Notes under the pieces: model-generated
The model's database searches: none
Seen by the model: only the letters and a program-made list of their open reading frames with translations
What the model was told of the DNA's origin: nothing
Translations under genes and position numbers: made by a program
In this document: in pieces, positions 13,371-13,783 of the stretch
Layout: each line of letters opens with the position of its first letter
How positions within the stretch are numbered: the first letter of the stretch is position 1
Assembly: GCA_034434895.1 (NCBI GenBank)
Contig: DAOTYI010000229.1
Span: forward strand, 1 to 13,783
Source: DAOTXL01 sp034434895
GTDB lineage: Bacteria > Chloroflexota > Anaerolineae > JAAYZQ01
Direction: 5' to 3'
Length of the DNA stretch: 13,783 bases

Positions 13371-13783
13371 CAAGAGTATGCCCCAGGCCGGGCGGATCCA
13401 GATTCCGCGTCAGCCGATGCCGACCCAGGACCCTCAGGTCCGGGTGCATAACTTTCAAGAGGTGGCTTTGGGCTTTGCCGAGGAGGCGGCGCTGCTGGAG
13501 GCGAGCCGTTGCCTCCAGTGCAAAAAACCCAGATGCGTCGAGGGCTGCCCGGTGGGGGTGAATATCCCGGCCTTTATCGAGCGCCTGCGGGACAAGGACC
13601 TGCCCGGCGCGGTGCGCTCCCTCAAGGGCGATAACAACCTGCCGGCCATTTGTGGTCGGGTCTGCCCCCAGGAGACCCAGTGTGAAGCGGTATGTGTGGT
13701 AGGTAAAAAAGGGGAGCCGGTAGCCATCGGCCGGCTGGAACGTTACGTGGCCGACTGGGACCTGGCCCACCCCTCGCCTCCCC
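13363..13783 (+). CDS. nfnB: NfnB/GltD-type iron-sulfur oxidoreductase subunit (3-prime partial)
   Basis: N-terminal 140 residues of a GltD-like flavoprotein; the frame is open to the window edge. ATG 13363 overlaps the nfnA stop by 8 bp and follows AGGGAGGAG (13348-13356). Two [4Fe-4S] motifs are visible: Cys50, 53, 58, 62 (CLQCKKPRCVEGCPVGVNIP) and Cys97, 101, 107, 111 (CGRVCPQETQCEAVC). This spacing is that of glutamate synthase small chain and NfnB. The FAD and NADPH domains should follow outside the window. Its tight pairing with the preceding flavoprotein, and the absence of a glutamate synthase large subunit here, favour the Nfn/Sud role over glutamate synthase. The missing C-terminus prevents a firm choice. 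Confidence 0.87.
   Translation, partial: MSDKSMPQAGRIQIPRQPMPTQDPQVRVHNFQEVALGFAEEAALLEASRCLQCKKPRCVEGCPVGVNIPAFIERLRDKDLPGAVRSLKGDNNLPAICGRVCPQETQCEAVCVVGKKGEPVAIGRLERYVADWDLAHPSPP

Overview
The window is GC-rich, gene-dense DNA that reads like a chromosome segment of a Chloroflexota bacterium (Anaerolineae/Caldilineae-like). This placement is inference. It rests on the PTATPTATP-type stalk of the phosphoesterase, the short glycine-zipper membrane protein next to a TraR/DksA-type zinc-finger gene, frequent GTG/TTG starts, and dispersed CACAAAG-rich palindromic repeats. No phage, integrase, transposase, CRISPR array, tRNA or rRNA was found.

Left part (1-10027, all +): a 5-prime-truncated TPR lytic transglycosylase overlaps a seven-TM GAF/PAS sensor histidine kinase by 4 bp. 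A good sigma70 promoter on the kinase stop codon then drives an M3-family (PepF-like) oligopeptidase. It is followed by a Spinster-like MFS permease, a membrane-anchored calcineurin-type phosphoesterase, an EamA/DMT permease and a translationally coupled 75-aa zinc-ribbon protein. The transporters and peptidase fit uptake/export and peptide turnover, but nothing ties them into one pathway.

Centre (9928-12328): a TIM-barrel sugar-phosphate isomerase/epimerase-like gene on the minus strand converges on, and overlaps by 100 nt, the zinc-ribbon gene. A 493-bp regulatory gap follows. It holds one copy of a palindromic repeat, a stray repeat arm, an 18-bp operator-like inverted repeat and a TTGACG-N17-TATATT promoter. 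That promoter leads into a leader whose Shine-Dalgarno lies in the loop of a perfect hairpin directly before a TraR/DksA-type zinc-finger gene. A perfect 12-bp hairpin and a second strong promoter precede two coupled small membrane-protein genes.

Right part (12329-13783): a second copy of the palindromic repeat abuts the stop codon of the last small gene. After an operator-like palindrome come the two genes of an NfnAB/SudBA-type flavin-iron-sulfur oxidoreductase that transfers electrons among NAD(H), NADP(H) and ferredoxin. The second gene runs off the window.

Most genes belong to known families, and I see no clear undescribed multi-gene system. The items most worth a second look are the leader of the DksA-like gene with its alternative hairpins, the two-copy palindromic element, the uncharacterised small membrane-protein pair, and the overlapping convergent genes.
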